A DNA stretch of 64,000 nt from Alkaliphilus peptidifermentans DSM 18978 (GTDB lineage Bacteria; Bacillota; Clostridia; Peptostreptococcales; Natronincolaceae). A program made the position numbers and the translations under genes. This document shows, piece by piece, positions 37,938 to 46,899 of this stretch. The notes under the pieces are model-generated. The model saw only the letters and a list, made by a program, of their open reading frames with translations, made no database searches and had not been told where the DNA came from. The stretch covers positions 28,242 through 92,241 of the forward strand of contig NZ_FMUS01000020.1 in NCBI RefSeq assembly GCF_900101495.1, read 5' to 3'. Numbering within the stretch: position 1 is the first letter of the stretch; each line of letters opens with the position of its first letter.

Positions 37938-39368
37938 ATGGGTTTTCTATCAGGTATAGTAGTTACTCCTCATCCACCCATAATTATTCCTGAAATTGGA
38001 GGAGGACAAGAAAGAGAAGCAGAAAAAACAATAGAAGGATTAAAATTAATTGCAACAGCTATAAAGGACAAACATCCAGAGGTAATTATCTGCATTACTC
38101 CCCACGGAAATGGATTTTCTGATGGTATTTGTGTTCTCCATGAAGATGAAGTACATGGAAGTTTAGGAGCATTTGGGAGACCAGATATAAAGATGAGCAA
38201 ATTTATTGATTTGGATTTTATTGAAGAAATGATAGATATATTTGTGGAGGAAGATGTACCTAGTATTTTTTTAAATGAATCTTACGCAAAGGAATATAAT
38301 ATTAAAGTTGAGCTGGATCATGGGGTTATCGTGCCCTTATATTATATTGACAAGGAATATAAAGAATACAAAATTGTCCATATTACTGTGGGTGACCTTA
38401 AACTATTGGAACTATATAAAATAGGTAGTCTAATAAAAGATGCCATTGATAGAAGCATGAAGAAAGCATTAATTTTAATAAGTGGAGATCTATCCCATTG
38501 TCTTAGTAAGGATGGTCCATATGAATATCATCCTATGGGTAAGGTATTTGATGATAAGCTTGTAACACTTATTAAAAACATGGACATAGAAGGGATTCTA
38601 GACATTCCTGGTGATGTTTATGGTCCTGCAGGTGAATGTGGACTAAAGCCTATAGCTATGGGACTTGGAGCCACAGATGGATATGAAGTAGAGGGAAGGG
38701 TAGTTTCTTATGAAGGACCCTTTGGAGTAGGGTATATGAATGCCATCTTAGAGATAAAGGATGAAAAAAAGACAAGCCTATTGGAAAAGCTAAACATCAA
38801 TAAAAATGAACTATATGAGATTAAGAAGAGATCTGAAAACATTTATGTATCTCTGGCACGGGCGGCTGTGGAGGAATGGGTTCATTCGCAGCACTATTTA
38901 GACTGGGAAACATATCAAGATTTAATTCTTCAAGGGGATATTGTAGAGGAATTAGAGCATAAAAGGGCTGGTGCTTTTGTTTCTCTTCATAATAACGGAC
39001 AATTGAGGGGTTGTATTGGTACCATTGGGCCTACAAAGGATAATATTGCAGAGGAAATTATTTATAATGCCATTCAGGCTGCTTCTGAGGATACAAGATT
39101 CTATCCAATAAGAAATAGTGAACTAGAGGATTTAGAAATTAAGGTAGATGTTCTTCATGAAATAGAAGATATAAAAGGGTTAGATGAGTTGGATGTCAAA
39201 AAGTATGGTGTTATTGTTGAGGCAGATGGAAAACGAGGTCTACTTTTACCCAATTTAGAGGGAATCGATACGGTTGCAGAGCAGGTAGAAATTGCAAAAC
39301 AGAAGGCAAATATTAATGAAAGTGAAAAGATTAAGCTATATCGCTTTAAAGTAACTCGTCATCAATAA
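37938..39368 (+). CDS. AmmeMemoRadiSam system fusion: LigB/MEMO-like domain plus AMMECR1 domain
   Basis: This 476-residue two-domain protein has residues 1-270 resembling class III extradiol dioxygenase (LigB/MEMO-like) proteins, with potential metal ligands in VVTPHPPIIIPEIGG, ITPHGNGFSD and ISGDLSHCLS. Residues about 300-470 form an AMMECR1 domain with the hallmark LRGCIGTIGP. The fusion merges components A and B of the AmmeMemoRadiSam trio. The start at 37938 has AGGAGGTG upstream; the open frame reaches back into amrS. Function is unknown; co-occurrence with AmrS suggests radical SAM-dependent modification or synthesis. Confidence 0.9.
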   Translation: MGFLSGIVVTPHPPIIIPEIGGGQEREAEKTIEGLKLIATAIKDKHPEVIICITPHGNGFSDGICVLHEDEVHGSLGAFGRPDIKMSKFIDLDFIEEMIDIFVEEDVPSIFLNESYAKEYNIKVELDHGVIVPLYYIDKEYKEYKIVHITVGDLKLLELYKIGSLIKDAIDRSMKKALILISGDLSHCLSKDGPYEYHPMGKVFDDKLVTLIKNMDIEGILDIPGDVYGPAGECGLKPIAMGLGATDGYEVEGRVVSYEGPFGVGYMNAILEIKDEKKTSLLEKLNINKNELYEIKKRSENIYVSLARAAVEEWVHSQHYLDWETYQDLILQGDIVEELEHKRAGAFVSLHNNGQLRGCIGTIGPTKDNIAEEIIYNAIQAASEDTRFYPIRNSELEDLEIKVDVLHEIEDIKGLDELDVKKYGVIVEADGKRGLLLPNLEGIDTVAEQVEIAKQKANINESEKIKLYRFKVTRHQ

Positions 39369-39716
39369 TATGTATTTTGTATAATTGCAGCTCTACGAGT
39401 AAATAAACACTCGACATTTTTCTAGTTAATAATACCTATACCCAAAAGATTAAGACCATATTTTATGTATACCCTATGCTTTTGCCCAAGCTAAGCAAGT
39501 GTGCATGGAATATGGTTGTTATATATTATGAAACAGCAATTTAGGGGAGATATGAGTTTATACTAAAAAATATATACTGAACTTAGCAAAAAGCCTGTTG
39601 ATTATTAGAAATTATTATGATTTAATTGGTAGCATAGGAGAACTTTGAAAAACAAAATTCCTATAGATGAAGAATTATATGGTAAATATATCATGTGAAT
39701 TTGAGGGGTATAGGAA
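39369..39716. other. 348-base intergenic region, no recognised element
   Basis: This AT-rich stretch holds a weak hairpin (CGAGT/ACTCG at 39396-39413, then ATTTTT), possibly the terminator of the preceding gene. A distant 8-bp pair ACCATATT/AATATGGT encloses about 50 bases. I found no ORF, tRNA or riboswitch consensus. Confidence 0.5.
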
Positions 39717-40439
39717 ATGAAAAAAAAAATAGTTATCATTTCAGGTTTCATTATAATATTCGTATCAACTGTATTGATTTATAATTTGGGGGGATTTAGA
39801 AATCAAGAATTGGTTAAGATGAATTTTATTAAAGAAAATTTGTCCGAAACTCCTTTGCCTAGTTTATTTTCTCAAAATGTTAAGGATATTCTATTGGAAA
39901 ACTCCCTTGATGGAATAACTCAGGTTCTTTACACAGCAATTACAGATAATGATAATCAAGTTTATTCTTATATTAGGATAGATAACAGCTACTATGATCT
40001 GGGTCAGGTTTCATATACTGCAACATATCTAGAGGATTATTTTTTACATCCCACCGATATTGCAGGTGAGAGTACTATTTATAAGTGGTCAGAGTTGCAC
40101 GGTGCTAATTATACATTATCTAAATATATAACTATTAAGAATGGCATACCTTACTTGATTAGGTCTATTGATGGCCATACTTTTGAACAGGATATTGATA
40201 ACAATGGAAATATTGAAACAGTTGCTTCTCATGGCACAGCAGTAGAAACCATTATATATGAGTGGGATATAGCAAATAAAAGTATATCATTTGCCAATTT
40301 GAACCATGGGTTAAATAGTCCATCGGTTGTATTTCTAGATGAAAAAAACCTGTTTGAGGCAGCTATTCAAAATTCTAAAGGTAAATATAAAAGTGTCCTA
40401 TACAAATATGATGAGGGAATGCTGTACTCCATCAAGTAG
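39717..40439 (+). CDS. Hypothetical secreted or membrane-anchored protein
   Basis: This 240-residue protein has one N-terminal hydrophobic segment (KKKIVIISGFIIIFVSTVLIYNLG), probably a signal anchor or signal peptide without a lipobox, and a polar domain rich in aspartate, asparagine and tyrosine. I do not recognise the family. A single-domain, mainly beta fold is suggested by alternating hydrophobic stretches. GAGGGGTATAGGAA precedes ATG 39717. The gene is monocistronic and shares a terminator hairpin with the convergent DPBB gene. Confidence 0.65.
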   Translation: MKKKIVIISGFIIIFVSTVLIYNLGGFRNQELVKMNFIKENLSETPLPSLFSQNVKDILLENSLDGITQVLYTAITDNDNQVYSYIRIDNSYYDLGQVSYTATYLEDYFLHPTDIAGESTIYKWSELHGANYTLSKYITIKNGIPYLIRSIDGHTFEQDIDNNGNIETVASHGTAVETIIYEWDIANKSISFANLNHGLNSPSVVFLDEKNLFEAAIQNSKGKYKSVLYKYDEGMLYSIK

Positions 40440-40556
40440 GATTTTCATACAACTACCTTACGACAAAGTGTTAAAGAAATTTCATAAAATTTATACCTAA
40501 GCTTAGATTATGTTTCACTGTTAAAGCAGAGAAAACACTTGCTTAAATAATAAAAC

Positions 40557-40589
40557 GTAAAAGCTGAGTTGCTAAAACTCAGCTTTTAC
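40557..40589. terminator. Bidirectional terminator
   Basis: GTAAAAGCTGAGTT/AACTCAGCTTTTAC, a perfect 14-bp stem with a 5-base loop between convergent genes; A-rich and T-rich arms serve both directions. Confidence 0.92.
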
Positions 40590-40601
40590 TTAATTTAATG
40601 C

Positions 40602-41480
40602 TTAGCCCATAAGTTCAATTTTTACAGAGTTGTTGTCAAGCGGTCTACCAATTTCCACCCATGCTCTGTAGCTTAATTCTATACCTTTTCCTGCAGGTGC
40701 TTTATCCGTAACCTTGACTATTATGCTTTTTGAAGTGTTGGATAAATTCGTAACCTTAACAAATTTATTCTTATAGGTGCTATGCCAATTGTTAGTCGAA
40801 GTCATGGCGGCAGTTAAGTCTTGGGGATGGAATACTTCAGTATCTATCCACGTATAGGTGTTGGAAATATTTTGAGCACGCCAACCAAGCTCAGAACAAG
40901 CAGATGTTTTTCCAGGCTCAGTACCTTGGCATGGAATTCCATAGACATCACATCTTGCACTATTTGAAATCACCCTTGCTACGGTTGCTTTTGTATTGCT
41001 TGGTACTTCTAATTGCCGACAGGTACTCCTTCCTAATGCATCATTAAAATTAAGTTTTATAGCTGATCGAATTAAATTAGCCGTATGTAATGCATTATAC
41101 CAAGGTGCTGTAGTTGAATTGCTAATTGTTAATATGGAAGTTTGTCCAGATGCTGATGTAGAGTCTGCCCAGTTGGTAGGTTCATATAGTTTTTCTTTAT
41201 AATGTCGCCAACCATTAGAACCATTGCTTGTATCATAGAGATACGTTATTTCATTTACGTTGCTTCTGACTTTAGGACAGCAGACAACATAGCTGCCGTT
41301 AGCATAGGAAGGGGTAATGAAATCTAAATCTCTGTTTGGATCAGCAAAAATACGATTTAAACGGTCTCTTATTGTATTGGCTTGTGTTGAATTGTCAGTT
41401 CCGAATACCATTTTTTCATTTACTTTGACTTCATAAATTTGAAAATTAGAATTATATGTTGCTGTTGCTGAATTTGACAT
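40602..41480 (-). CDS. Protein with C-terminal RlpA/expansin-like DPBB domain, no signal peptide
   Basis: The C-terminal third (from about residue 185) resembles a double-psi beta-barrel: FVKVTNLSNTSKSIIVKVTDKAP and GIELSYRAWVEIG follow the RlpA/expansin pattern, with an aspartate corresponding to the catalytic site of wall-active DPBBs. The first 180 residues (CCPKVRS, LIRSAIKLNFNDALGRSTCRQ) are not recognised. Cysteines are numerous (CC, then CRQ, RCDVYG, PCQG, SACS). No signal peptide or membrane segment is present although DPBB relatives are extracellular, so export could be non-classical or by cell or spore lysis. AAAGGAAG precedes the start. Codon use is slightly more GC-rich than its neighbours. 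Confidence 0.6.
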   Translation of the reverse strand: MSNSATATYNSNFQIYEVKVNEKMVFGTDNSTQANTIRDRLNRIFADPNRDLDFITPSYANGSYVVCCPKVRSNVNEITYLYDTSNGSNGWRHYKEKLYEPTNWADSTSASGQTSILTISNSTTAPWYNALHTANLIRSAIKLNFNDALGRSTCRQLEVPSNTKATVARVISNSARCDVYGIPCQGTEPGKTSACSELGWRAQNISNTYTWIDTEVFHPQDLTAAMTSTNNWHSTYKNKFVKVTNLSNTSKSIIVKVTDKAPAGKGIELSYRAWVEIGRPLDNNSVKIELMG

Positions 41481-41609
41481 GTGTACACTTCCTTTCTTTG
41501 GTTTAGATTTTTTTGAAAGCTATCACCGGTTAATTGCTTCTCACTATATATAAAAGAATTTTATGCCTAGTTTGTCAACCTCTATTTAATCCTCTATTTT
41601 TAGTTGTGT

Positions 41610-41638
41610 TTGACAAATATTGATTTTTGTAATATAAT
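41610..41638 (+). promoter_or_regulatory. Consensus sigma-A promoter of first lacI-family gene
   Basis: Perfect TTGACA (41610-41615), 17-base spacer, perfect TATAAT (41633-41638). No TGTAATCGATTACA palindrome is present, unlike the second lacI gene. Confidence 0.85.
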
Positions 41639-41677
41639 TATAAGTTAATATTAAGCAGTGATTGGAGTGGGGATAAT

Positions 41678-42667
41678 ATGAAGTTTAACATAAAGGATGT
41701 TGCAAAAAAAGCAGGTGTATCAATATCGACAGTATCACGAGTTATTAATGAGAGTAAGGTGGTTAGGCAAGAAACTCAAGAGAAAGTACTTAAGGCAATA
41801 GAAGAGCTAGGATATAAGCCTAATGCCATTGCCAGAAGCTTAAAAATAAAAAACACCAAGACAATTGGGATTATGATACCTGACATTTCAAATCAGTTTT
41901 ATCCAGAGGTGGTTAGAGGTGTAGAGGATATTGCAAACATGTATAATTATAATATATTTTTATGTAATACTGATTTAGATGAAGAGAAGGAAATGAAATA
42001 CTTTGATGTGTTGGCTGAAAAACAAGTTGATGGTGTTATTTTAATGGGTAATATTGTATCGGAGGAGCTATATACGAAAATAATGTTTTATAATATTCCC
42101 ATAATACTCATTGGAACAGATTATGAAAATCTTCCATCGGTTACAATTGATAACACAAAGGCAGCAAAGTCTATTGTCAGTTATCTTATAAAAAAAGAGC
42201 ATAATAGAATAGGTATGATTACTGGAAAAAACTACGACCCAGTTGTTGGAGTTGCTAGATTAAATGGATATAAAGAAGCCCTTAAAGAGAATGAAATGTT
42301 ATTTGAGACTGAGCTGGTTGTTGAAGGTGGATACCGCTTTAAGAGTGGATATGAAGGGGCGAAAAAGCTTTTAAGCTTATCGGATAGACCAACAGCAATA
42401 TTTGTTGCAAATGATGAAATGGCCATTGGCGCCATGCGAGCTGCTTTGGAGCTGAATGTAAAAATTCCGGATGAATTGGCTATTGTTGGTTTTGATAATA
42501 TCGACATGTCAGAAAAGTTTTACCCAGCATTAACAACTGTTGCTCAGCCTATGTATGAAATGGGTGCTATTGGTATGAGGGTATTAACTAAGATACTTAA
42601 TGAAGAAGCAATCGAAACTCATAAAATTGTTTTAAATTATAGTTTGCTTGAAAGGGAAAGCAGCTAA
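41678..42667 (+). CDS. LacI-family transcriptional regulator (paralogue 1)
   Basis: This 329-residue repressor has the N-terminal LacI helix-turn-helix (IKDVAKKAGVSISTVSRVIN), the hinge helix (KPNAIARSLKIKNTKTIGIM) and a periplasmic-binding-protein-like effector domain (GVARLNGYKEAL, FVANDEMAIGAMRA, VGFDNIDMS). It has exactly the same length as the second LacI at 43961, and many blocks are near-identical, so the two are recent paralogues. Its recognition helix differs (ISTVSR against VATVSR), and its own promoter lacks the palindromic operator, so its target lies elsewhere or is shared. It probably senses a sugar or glycoside. Confidence 0.92.
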   Translation: MKFNIKDVAKKAGVSISTVSRVINESKVVRQETQEKVLKAIEELGYKPNAIARSLKIKNTKTIGIMIPDISNQFYPEVVRGVEDIANMYNYNIFLCNTDLDEEKEMKYFDVLAEKQVDGVILMGNIVSEELYTKIMFYNIPIILIGTDYENLPSVTIDNTKAAKSIVSYLIKKEHNRIGMITGKNYDPVVGVARLNGYKEALKENEMLFETELVVEGGYRFKSGYEGAKKLLSLSDRPTAIFVANDEMAIGAMRAALELNVKIPDELAIVGFDNIDMSEKFYPALTTVAQPMYEMGAIGMRVLTKILNEEAIETHKIVLNYSLLERESS

Positions 42668-42743
42668 AAAAATTAGAAGATAATGGAACATTAATTATTA
42701 ACTCTTCGTCTAACTTATATATAACGAAGAAAGGGTGGTAATT

Positions 42744-43688
42744 ATGAAAAAGAAAACAATATTCATAATAGCAACAAGCTTCTTCTTGTCTATGTTTCTT
42801 ATATTTAATGGATTTGCCCAAGAGGTAGAGCCTAATATAAACCAACATTGGGGGCAGCCATACTTAGAGCAGCTACAGCAGATTTCAACCATAAATATTA
42901 CTACAAATGACCTTGATAAAGATATAACCATTGAAGAAATAGATATGCTTATAAAGACATTTATATCTGAAGATTATGAGCTAGAGCTAAAGGATACAAC
43001 ACGAGAATCTGTTGTTAACGGTTTAATTAAGCTATGGAGTGAAAAAACTAATAATCCACTTGAAGAAATTGTCCTTCCCATGGTGGTAGTATTTGAAGAT
43101 GAAGAAAACATTAATACTAATTATCGATGGAATGTTTTGATTGCATACTATCAAGGATTGGTACAGGGAAGCAATGGATATTTTATGCCAGAATCCAACA
43201 TTACCTATGCAGAAGCATATGCCCTCATTACAAGACTCATTGACATAATTTCAGTAGATAAAGGAAATAGTGATGATGTTGTAGCTGATGGAGTAAAAAC
43301 TGATGCGTTTGAAACAAAGGGAAGCTATGAGATTAAAGATAATAGTGTTGTTTTTGATTTTGAGCTAATAAACCATCACAATAAAACTCAAAAAATGGAG
43401 TTTTCATCAGGTCAGCAATTTGAAGTGATAATAGCCAATGAAGAAGGAAAAGAGATTTATCGATACTCTGATGGAAAGTTCTTCACTATGGCACTAGTAT
43501 ATCTTCAGATGAAGCCAGGTGAAAGCATCAGCTGGTCAGATACATGGGATATGAAGGATAAAAATGGAGTTCTAATAGAAGAAGGTGAATTTACAGCCAC
43601 CATTAGAATTTTAGCAATGAACAGAGAAGAAATTAAAATATCAAAGGAAGAGCTAGGTTCGACAATTAATTTCAGTTTAATAAAATAA
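42744..43688 (+). CDS. Exported protein with SLH-like region and BsuPI domain
   Basis: This protein of about 314 residues has a signal peptide (KKKTIFIIATSFFLSMFLIFNGFA, cleavage likely after FAQ). A middle region resembles S-layer-homology repeats (WGQPYLEQLQ; NVLIAYYQGLVQGSNGYFMP, TYAEAYALITRLI). A C-terminal BsuPI/intracellular-proteinase-inhibitor-type beta domain follows (VFDFELINHHNKTQKMEFSS, LKPGES-like MKPGESISWSDTWD, GEFTATIRIL). Such modules anchor proteins to the wall. ATG 42744 follows AAAGGGTGG; a GTG at 42735 is inside that site. It lies between two lacI paralogues but has its own terminator; its role is unknown. Confidence 0.75.
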   Translation: MKKKTIFIIATSFFLSMFLIFNGFAQEVEPNINQHWGQPYLEQLQQISTINITTNDLDKDITIEEIDMLIKTFISEDYELELKDTTRESVVNGLIKLWSEKTNNPLEEIVLPMVVVFEDEENINTNYRWNVLIAYYQGLVQGSNGYFMPESNITYAEAYALITRLIDIISVDKGNSDDVVADGVKTDAFETKGSYEIKDNSVVFDFELINHHNKTQKMEFSSGQQFEVIIANEEGKEIYRYSDGKFFTMALVYLQMKPGESISWSDTWDMKDKNGVLIEEGEFTATIRILAMNREEIKISKEELGSTINFSLIK

Positions 43689-43701
43689 CAATAATTTTAT
43701 G

Positions 43702-43740
43702 ACATGCAACAAGATAAATATTCTCTTGTTGCATGTTTTT
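43702..43740 (+). terminator. Rho-independent terminator
   Basis: ACATGCAACAAGA (43702-43714) pairs perfectly with TCTTGTTGCATGT (43724-43736), followed by TTTTATT. A further hairpin, TATGGGCCCA/TGGGCTCATA, follows at 43743-43765. Confidence 0.93.
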
Positions 43741-43901
43741 ATTATGGGCCCATGCTGGGCTCATAGCTAAAAACAACGAATTTTCTCTAGATCGAGCTTT
43801 TGAAATTAATGGTTGTTAATATCCATTTATAAAAACAAAACCCCTAAAATTAAAAATATAGTTATAAAAAATAAAAACACATAATAAATAATAATAAACC
43901 T

Positions 43902-43930
43902 TTGACAATTTTCAGAAAATAGTATAAAAT
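43902..43930 (+). promoter_or_regulatory. Promoter of second lacI-family gene
   Basis: Perfect TTGACA (43902-43907), 17-base spacer, TAAAAT (43925-43930). The -10 element overlaps the operator palindrome by three bases. Confidence 0.75.
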
Positions 43931-43945
43931 GTAATCGATTACATT
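43928..43945. promoter_or_regulatory. LacI-family operator, autoregulatory site
   Basis: Perfect 18-bp palindrome AATGTAATCGATTACATT with a central CG, as in LacI-family operators. It overlaps the -10 of the lacI gene at 43961; the same core recurs before the sugar importer. Confidence 0.85.
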
Positions 43946-43960
43946 ATGAGGTGAAATATT

Positions 43961-44950
43961 ATGTCATTAAGAATAAAAGATGTAGCCAGCCAAGCTGGAG
44001 TATCTGTAGCAACCGTCTCAAGGGTTTTAAATAATAGCAATTCTGTAAAACCTGAAACCTATGAAAAGGTACTACAGGTGATAAAAGAAATGCAGTATAA
44101 GCCAAATGCGATTGCTAGAAGCTTAAAGGTAAAAAATACTAAGACAATCGGCATAATGATTCCTGATATATCAAGTTATTTTTTCCCTGAAGTGGTACGA
44201 GGAATTGAAGATGTAGCTAATATGTATGATTATAATATTATCCTATGTAACACAGATTTAAACAGGGATAAAGAACAAAAATATCTACAGGTTTTAACTG
44301 AAAAGCAAGTAGATGGTATGATATTTATGAGCAATATCATTACAAAGGAATTGGGTGCTAAATTAAAGTCTTTACAAATTCCTGTAGTATTGGTTTCTAC
44401 TGATTATGAAGATCTACCAGCAGTAACTATTGACAACCACGAAGCTAGTAAAAGGATGATAGAATACTTAATTGAAAAAGGGCATGATAGAATAGGTATG
44501 ATTACCGGCAAGGAGGATGATCCGATAGCTGGTATATCCCGTATTGAGGGCTATAAAAAGGCACTACAGGATAGAGGTAGAGAAATTGATTGCAGTTTAA
44601 TAGTAGCAGGAGATTATCGTTTCAATAGCGGTTACCAAGGTGGAAAAAAGCTTTTAACTTTATCCCAAAGACCAACGGCTATATTTGCCGCCAGTGATGA
44701 AATGGCATTTGGAGTAATAAAGGCTGCGGCAGAGCTTAAGCTTGCTATTCCGACTGAAATAGCAATAGCTGGCTTTGATGATATTGATATGTCTCAAAAA
44801 ATTGTTCCCTCTTTAACAACGATTGCTCAACCTATGTATAACATGGGAGCAGTAGGTATGAGGCTATTGACTAAAATATTAAATGGGGAAGATATTGAAA
44901 CGACAAAGATAGTGTTAGACTACAGTTTAGTTGAAAGAGAAACCAGCTGA
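43961..44950 (+). CDS. LacI-family transcriptional regulator of the alpha-glucoside cluster (paralogue 2)
   Basis: This 329-residue repressor has helix-turn-helix IKDVASQAGVSVATVSRVLN, hinge KPNAIARSLKVKNTKTIGIM, and a sugar-binding core (FAASDEMAFGVIKA, AGFDDIDMS). It is a close paralogue of the regulator at 41678. Its own promoter and the downstream importer both carry the palindrome with a TGTAATCGATTACA core, so autoregulation and control of the importer are likely; this is inference from site placement. It lies directly upstream of the transport operon in the same direction. Confidence 0.93.
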   Translation: MSLRIKDVASQAGVSVATVSRVLNNSNSVKPETYEKVLQVIKEMQYKPNAIARSLKVKNTKTIGIMIPDISSYFFPEVVRGIEDVANMYDYNIILCNTDLNRDKEQKYLQVLTEKQVDGMIFMSNIITKELGAKLKSLQIPVVLVSTDYEDLPAVTIDNHEASKRMIEYLIEKGHDRIGMITGKEDDPIAGISRIEGYKKALQDRGREIDCSLIVAGDYRFNSGYQGGKKLLTLSQRPTAIFAASDEMAFGVIKAAAELKLAIPTEIAIAGFDDIDMSQKIVPSLTTIAQPMYNMGAVGMRLLTKILNGEDIETTKIVLDYSLVERETS

Positions 44951-45048
44951 TGTGAAGGATTATTACATTTATAGCTGGAGAAAAGGTAATGCTTCATATT
45001 TTACTAATGATATTTTCATTAAAGAGAATGGAGATTATTTTTTTAATA

Positions 45049-45070
45049 ATAATGTAATCGATTACATTAT
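45049..45070. promoter_or_regulatory. LacI-family operator before the sugar ABC importer
   Basis: A perfect 22-bp palindrome containing AATGTAATCGATTACATT, identical over 18 bases to the site at 43928-43945. It ends 15 bases before the permease start codon, so bound repressor would block initiation or elongation. Confidence 0.88.
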
Positions 45071-45085
45071 GAAAGGGGGAGTAAC

Positions 45086-45982
45086 ATGAGGGTTTTAAAT
45101 ATTATAAAAAAATATAAGCTAGAAATTATATTTATTGCACCCTTAACCTTGTACATATTCTATTTTACGCTATTACCTATTCTAGAAACTATTAGATTAA
45201 GCTTTATTGATAGAAATACATCAGAAATAACACTTGCCAACTATAGCTACCTATTAGGAAAAAGTCACTTCCGACAGGCATTTTTTAATACCATTGGGAT
45301 TACATTACTAGGGTTATCTATGCAAATGACTGTTGGCTTAATATTGGCATTGATTTTGAAGAAGAACTTTAAGGGTAAAGGGATTTTTAGATCCATTATA
45401 TTAACACCAATGGGAGTACCAACATTGGTATCAGGTGTAGCACTCCTATATATATTTGATACCCATGGATTCTTCAATGAACTTATTTATCGTATTGTTG
45501 AGGGTTTAAAGTATATTGGGATAATGAGTGAAGCATATCGATTTATACCAATTGATTGGGGTGGCGGTGGATTTAGAACTTTATTTATTATTGCCTTTGG
45601 AGACATGTGGAAGGTAACACCTATTGTAACTTTATTACTTTTAGCAGGATTAGAGGCAATTCCCCGTGATGTATATGAGGCTACGGAAATTGATGGGGCT
45701 ACAACGTGGCAGACCTTTAGATATGTAACAATACCCCTGCTAAAGCCTGCCTTTACAATGGCAGTTATATTAAGGGCTGTGGATGCATTTCGAATATTTG
45801 AACTCCCAATGATTTTAGCAGGAAGAGGTACACCAGTATTGGCAACCTATGCCTTTGAAGAATTTAGAGTTTATAATAATCCTAATGTTTCAGGAGCAGC
45901 CTCTACTATATTATTGATATTAATCATAATATTTGTATTTTTATATCTGAAATATGTTGATAAAGGGGAGGGATTAACCTAA
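45086..45982 (+). CDS. Carbohydrate ABC importer permease (MalF/UgpA type)
   Basis: This 298-residue membrane permease has six membrane segments and the cytoplasmic EAA loop EATEIDGATTWQTFRYVTIP, which docks the ATPase. It is the first gene of the operon, after a palindromic operator and GAAAGGGGGAG ribosome site. The stop overlaps the next permease start by one base (TAATG). It forms a heterodimer with the next gene product. No ATPase is encoded in the cluster; a shared MsmK/UgpC-type ATPase elsewhere in the genome is expected. Confidence 0.93.
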   Translation: MRVLNIIKKYKLEIIFIAPLTLYIFYFTLLPILETIRLSFIDRNTSEITLANYSYLLGKSHFRQAFFNTIGITLLGLSMQMTVGLILALILKKNFKGKGIFRSIILTPMGVPTLVSGVALLYIFDTHGFFNELIYRIVEGLKYIGIMSEAYRFIPIDWGGGGFRTLFIIAFGDMWKVTPIVTLLLLAGLEAIPRDVYEATEIDGATTWQTFRYVTIPLLKPAFTMAVILRAVDAFRIFELPMILAGRGTPVLATYAFEEFRVYNNPNVSGAASTILLILIIIFVFLYLKYVDKGEGLT

Positions 45983-46860
45983 TGGAAAAATTACAAGCAG
46001 AAAGTATCTCTGATAATATGAAACTAGAAAAAGAGAACACTGATTTTTTGGATAGGTTAATCAAAGTGGGATTTATTCCATTACTTATTTTTTTCATATT
46101 TATAATGCTGATACCAATTTATATTCTGGTTAAAATATCTTTTAGTCAACCAGTAGACGTTCTTACACAGCATCCAACATTTTTAATTCACAACTTCACC
46201 ACCAACCATTGGAACAGAGTGCTTCAATCGGGTAACTTGCTACCAGCCTTCTCTAGAAGCTTTAGTGTAGCCACCTTTACCACAATTCTTGCAGTGATCA
46301 TCGCAACGCCTGCCTCTTATGTTATTTCTAGGCTGCCTAAAAAAGCAAAATATATTATTGTTTTAGGATTGTTCTTTACACGAATGTTTCCAAATGTGGG
46401 AATAGCATTACCTATAGCTGTAAAGTTTATTAGGTGGAATTTGCTTGATACTAATGTTGGGTTAATACTTGCTCATTTAATTGAACAACTGCCTTTTATT
46501 ACATGGATACTGGTGGGAACCTTTGAAGTGATACCAGTAGATTTAGAAAAAAGTGCAATGATAGATGGAGCTTCAAGGGTTAGAGCTCTTTGGAGTGTTG
46601 TATTACCCAATGCAGCACCAGGCTTAGCTGTAGCTTCAATGTTTGTTTGGTTGAACTCATGGAATGAATTTACCTATGCATTATATCTGTCATTAGCTAG
46701 AAATACGTTACCACTACAGGTTTATTACTATGTAAACCGTGGAGGATACTTCCAAATGGCGACATATGCTACGATTCTCATGATTCCTGTTTTAATTGTT
46801 ACCTATGCTCTACAGAGGTATATTAGATCTGACTATCTTGGCGGAGCAATTAAGGGATAA
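45982..46860 (+). CDS. Carbohydrate ABC importer permease (MalG/UgpE type)
   Basis: This second permease of the sugar importer has 292 residues with six membrane segments. The EAA-type coupling loop is EKSAMIDGASRVRALWSVVLP. The N-terminal cytoplasmic tail is longer than usual (about 30 residues). Translation is coupled to the first permease through the TAATG overlap, and the solute-binding lipoprotein gene follows after 39 bases. Confidence 0.93.
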   Translation: MEKLQAESISDNMKLEKENTDFLDRLIKVGFIPLLIFFIFIMLIPIYILVKISFSQPVDVLTQHPTFLIHNFTTNHWNRVLQSGNLLPAFSRSFSVATFTTILAVIIATPASYVISRLPKKAKYIIVLGLFFTRMFPNVGIALPIAVKFIRWNLLDTNVGLILAHLIEQLPFITWILVGTFEVIPVDLEKSAMIDGASRVRALWSVVLPNAAPGLAVASMFVWLNSWNEFTYALYLSLARNTLPLQVYYYVNRGGYFQMATYATILMIPVLIVTYALQRYIRSDYLGGAIKG

Positions 46861-46899
46861 ATTAAATCATTATATTTTTAAAAAGGGGGAAGATGAAAA

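Noticed and set aside
39369..39716. Possible riboswitch or small RNA upstream of the hypothetical gene at 39717
   Set aside because: Only weak pairings and no match to a riboswitch consensus that I know.
43743..43765. TATGGGCCCA/TGGGCTCATA hairpin as another element target
   Set aside because: No element or duplication is next to it; it simply follows a complete terminator.
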